Shown one piece after another: positions 52,630 through 53,857 of a DNA stretch of 53,857 nucleotides. The stretch covers positions 1 to 53,857 of the forward strand of contig CAYRNW010000020.1 of assembly GCA_964425745.1 (NCBI GenBank), in the 5' to 3' direction. Positions within the stretch are counted from its first letter, which is position 1, and the number at the start of each line of letters is the position of its first letter. The notes beneath the pieces are model-generated. The model made no database searches. It saw only the letters and a list, made by a program, of their open reading frames with translations, and had not been told where the DNA came from. The translations under genes were made by a program, and so were the position numbers. The stretch comes from CALCNS01 sp964425745. GTDB lineage: Bacteria > Bacillota > JAAYKD01.

Positions 52630-53703
52630 CTATACCCTCGCTAAGGCTTTACCGGTTTCAGCGTCAAAAAGATACACTTTTCCAGTAACGAAACCAATGG
52701 TAATATTTTGCTCTTCTTCAATAAGCGTATCAATGCTCGCAACCATGGAAACTTCTTGACCATTTTCCAAACGCACTCGACATAACCGTTCCCGTCCTAA
52801 TAACTCAACGTTTTCTACTAAGCCCAATAAGCCTTTCTCTTTAACTTGAATTGCTTCTGCACGAACTCCAACTGTGACCGGGCCATCTTGTCCCGAATGG
52901 CCGGCGATGCGATATCCGTCTACCATAACGGCACCATTTTCAAAGCGACCTTTAAAAAAGTTCATGGTTGGAGAACCTATAAACCCGGCAACAAATAGAT
53001 TATTAGGTCTCTCATATACATCTTGCGGTTTCCCTTGTTGTATAAAATTTCCAGCTTCCATGATAACAATTTCATCACTGATCGTCATCGCTTCTTCTTG
53101 GTCGTGAGTGACAAAAACCGTTGTAATTCCGGTGGCTTTCTGAATACGTTTGATTTCCTCGCGTGTACTATGCCTTAACTTGGCATCTAAATTGGATAAC
53201 GGTTCATCTAGGAGTAAAATCTCCGGCTTTTTGGCTAATGCCCGGGCTATGGCAACACGCTGTTGCTGTCCACCGGAAAGCTGAGCGGGTTTTCGATCGA
53301 GCAGATCACCAATCTGAACGATTGTAGCAACTTCTAAGACGCGAGCTTCAATATCTTGTTTTTTCCACTTGGCATTTTTTAAAGGGAAAGCAATATTACC
53401 AGCAACTGTCATGTGTGGATAAAGAGCATAATTCTGAAAAACAAGACCGATTTTTCGTTCTTGAGTATCTAAATGAGTAACATCTTTATCCCGAAAATAA
53501 ATCTTCCCCTCGGTTAATTCTTGTAAACCAGCTATTGCAAAAAGCGTTGTCGATTTTCCGCAACCGGAGGGGCCCAACAAACAAATCAATTTACCTTCGG
53601 GTATTTCTAAATCCACCTTGTTTACCGCAATCACTTCGTTTTTTGGGTTTTTTCGATCTTGAAATCGTACTGTTACATCGTCCAGTCGAATGCGCACGCA
53701 CAT
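52630..53703 (-). CDS. CUT1 sugar ABC transporter ATP-binding protein (MsmK/UgpC-like)
   Basis: ATPase of 357 aa. Walker A LGPSGCGKSTT, Q-loop VFQNYALYPHMT, signature LSGGQQQRVAIARAL and Walker B LLLDEPLSNLDAKL are intact. The C-terminal TOBE domain (from VGVRAEAIQVKE) is of the regulatory kind seen in MalK/UgpC. GGAAGGGAACG precedes ATG 53703. It heads the three-gene unit. The substrate-binding protein is not in the window and may lie further right or elsewhere. Confidence 0.94.
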   Translation of the reverse strand: MCVRIRLDDVTVRFQDRKNPKNEVIAVNKVDLEIPEGKLICLLGPSGCGKSTTLFAIAGLQELTEGKIYFRDKDVTHLDTQERKIGLVFQNYALYPHMTVAGNIAFPLKNAKWKKQDIEARVLEVATIVQIGDLLDRKPAQLSGGQQQRVAIARALAKKPEILLLDEPLSNLDAKLRHSTREEIKRIQKATGITTVFVTHDQEEAMTISDEIVIMEAGNFIQQGKPQDVYERPNNLFVAGFIGSPTMNFFKGRFENGAVMVDGYRIAGHSGQDGPVTVGVRAEAIQVKEKGLLGLVENVELLGRERLCRVRLENGQEVSMVASIDTLIEEEQNITIGFVTGKVYLFDAETGKALARV

Positions 53704-53798
53704 CGTTCCCTTCCATCTATAATAGATCTGAACATTATCTTTGCTTTCTATATTATGTTTCTCTTACTAAAAATCCTTCTCATTTACTTTTCTGAAGG

Positions 53799-53848
53799 GT
53801 CAAAAAAAGGGGTTGTAGCACAACGAAAAAGTGCAGCAACGCCAAAAA
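53799..53848 (-). terminator. Probable terminator of a minus-strand gene beyond the right edge
   Basis: An imperfect stem (GTTGCTGCAC with GTGCTACAAC, two mismatches) is followed on the minus strand by CCC and T7 (53802-53808). It would end a transcript from outside the window before the transporter genes, whose own promoter should lie in 53704-53798 but was not clearly seen. Confidence 0.55.
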
Positions 53849-53857
53849 GCACCTAGA

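Noticed and set aside
53659..53856. Short plus-strand reading frame at the right edge
   Set aside because: No ribosome binding site or family resemblance; it overlaps the start of the ABC ATPase gene on the other strand and a probable terminator.

Overview
This 53.9 kb window looks like chromosome of a low-GC, Gram-positive, anaerobic Bacillota, most likely Clostridia in the broad sense. The evidence is the Firmicutes housekeeping block (dnaX-ybaB-recR, yaaQ-yaaR-holB-ricT-trmN6-rsmI), a Bacillus/Clostridium-type SRP RNA with an Alu domain, a CtsR-type operator at clpP, a YwqCDE-type tyrosine-kinase module, HelD, and strong GGAGG ribosome binding sites with frequent TTG starts. Oxygen-sensitive or anaerobic metabolism (indolepyruvate:ferredoxin oxidoreductase, two-subunit Fe-S fumarase, formate-THF ligase plus cyclodeaminase) and several intracellular peptidases suggest an amino-acid or peptide fermenter. 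I cannot name the genus. No prophage, IS element, CRISPR array, tRNA or rRNA was seen.

Layout. 1-17.2 kb (minus strand): ABC-F ATPase, TtcA-like PP-loop enzyme, rsmI, trmN6, ricT, holB, yaaR and yaaQ, read from a consensus promoter just upstream of yaaQ. Further upstream lie an R3H-domain AAA ATPase, fumarase beta and alpha subunits, two tandem SagB-type nitroreductases, clpP (promoter overlapped by a CtsR-like site), a GNAT acetyltransferase, recR, ybaB, dnaX and an M20 dipeptidase. 17.3-17.6 kb: SRP RNA with its own promoter and terminator. 17.6-21.3 kb (minus): larA-like gene, dinG-like helicase and a stand-alone riboflavin kinase, translationally coupled. 21.5-23.8 kb (plus): iorAB.

23.9-28.4 kb (minus): an exopolysaccharide control module (PHP phosphatase, BY-kinase, Wzz-like modulator, UDP-sugar 4,6-dehydratase, small membrane protein). 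28.6-32.8 kb (minus): glnA under a consensus promoter with a 24-bp palindrome, a small membrane protein, DegV and pyrimidine-nucleoside phosphorylase. 33-35.3 kb (plus): helD. 35.4-36.8 kb (minus): MATE exporter. 37-40.2 kb (plus): an unrecognised gene and a large M14 carboxypeptidase. 40.3-43.9 kb (minus): fchA, fhs and an M20 peptidase with an altered active site. 44.1-48.6 kb (plus): M28/DUF4910 aminopeptidase, a divergent folD and an Orn/Lys/Arg decarboxylase. 48.6-53.7 kb: YugP-like membrane protease (minus), RseC-like protein (plus), NrnA-like DHH phosphoesterase and a CUT1 sugar ABC transporter (minus).

How they fit together: peptidases release amino acids; IorAB oxidises aryl-pyruvates with ferredoxin; Fhs, FchA and FolD carry one-carbon units between formate, formimino/methenyl- and methylene-THF; fumarase and glutamine synthetase link to the C4 and nitrogen pools. 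I found no convincing wholly new multi-gene system. The best leads are local: the tandem SagB pair with no visible peptide substrate, the M20 enzyme lacking its usual catalytic glutamate, the divergent FolD, the terminator between fhs and fchA, the palindrome in the glnA leader, the repeat in the holB leader, and an unrecognised 220-residue protein.
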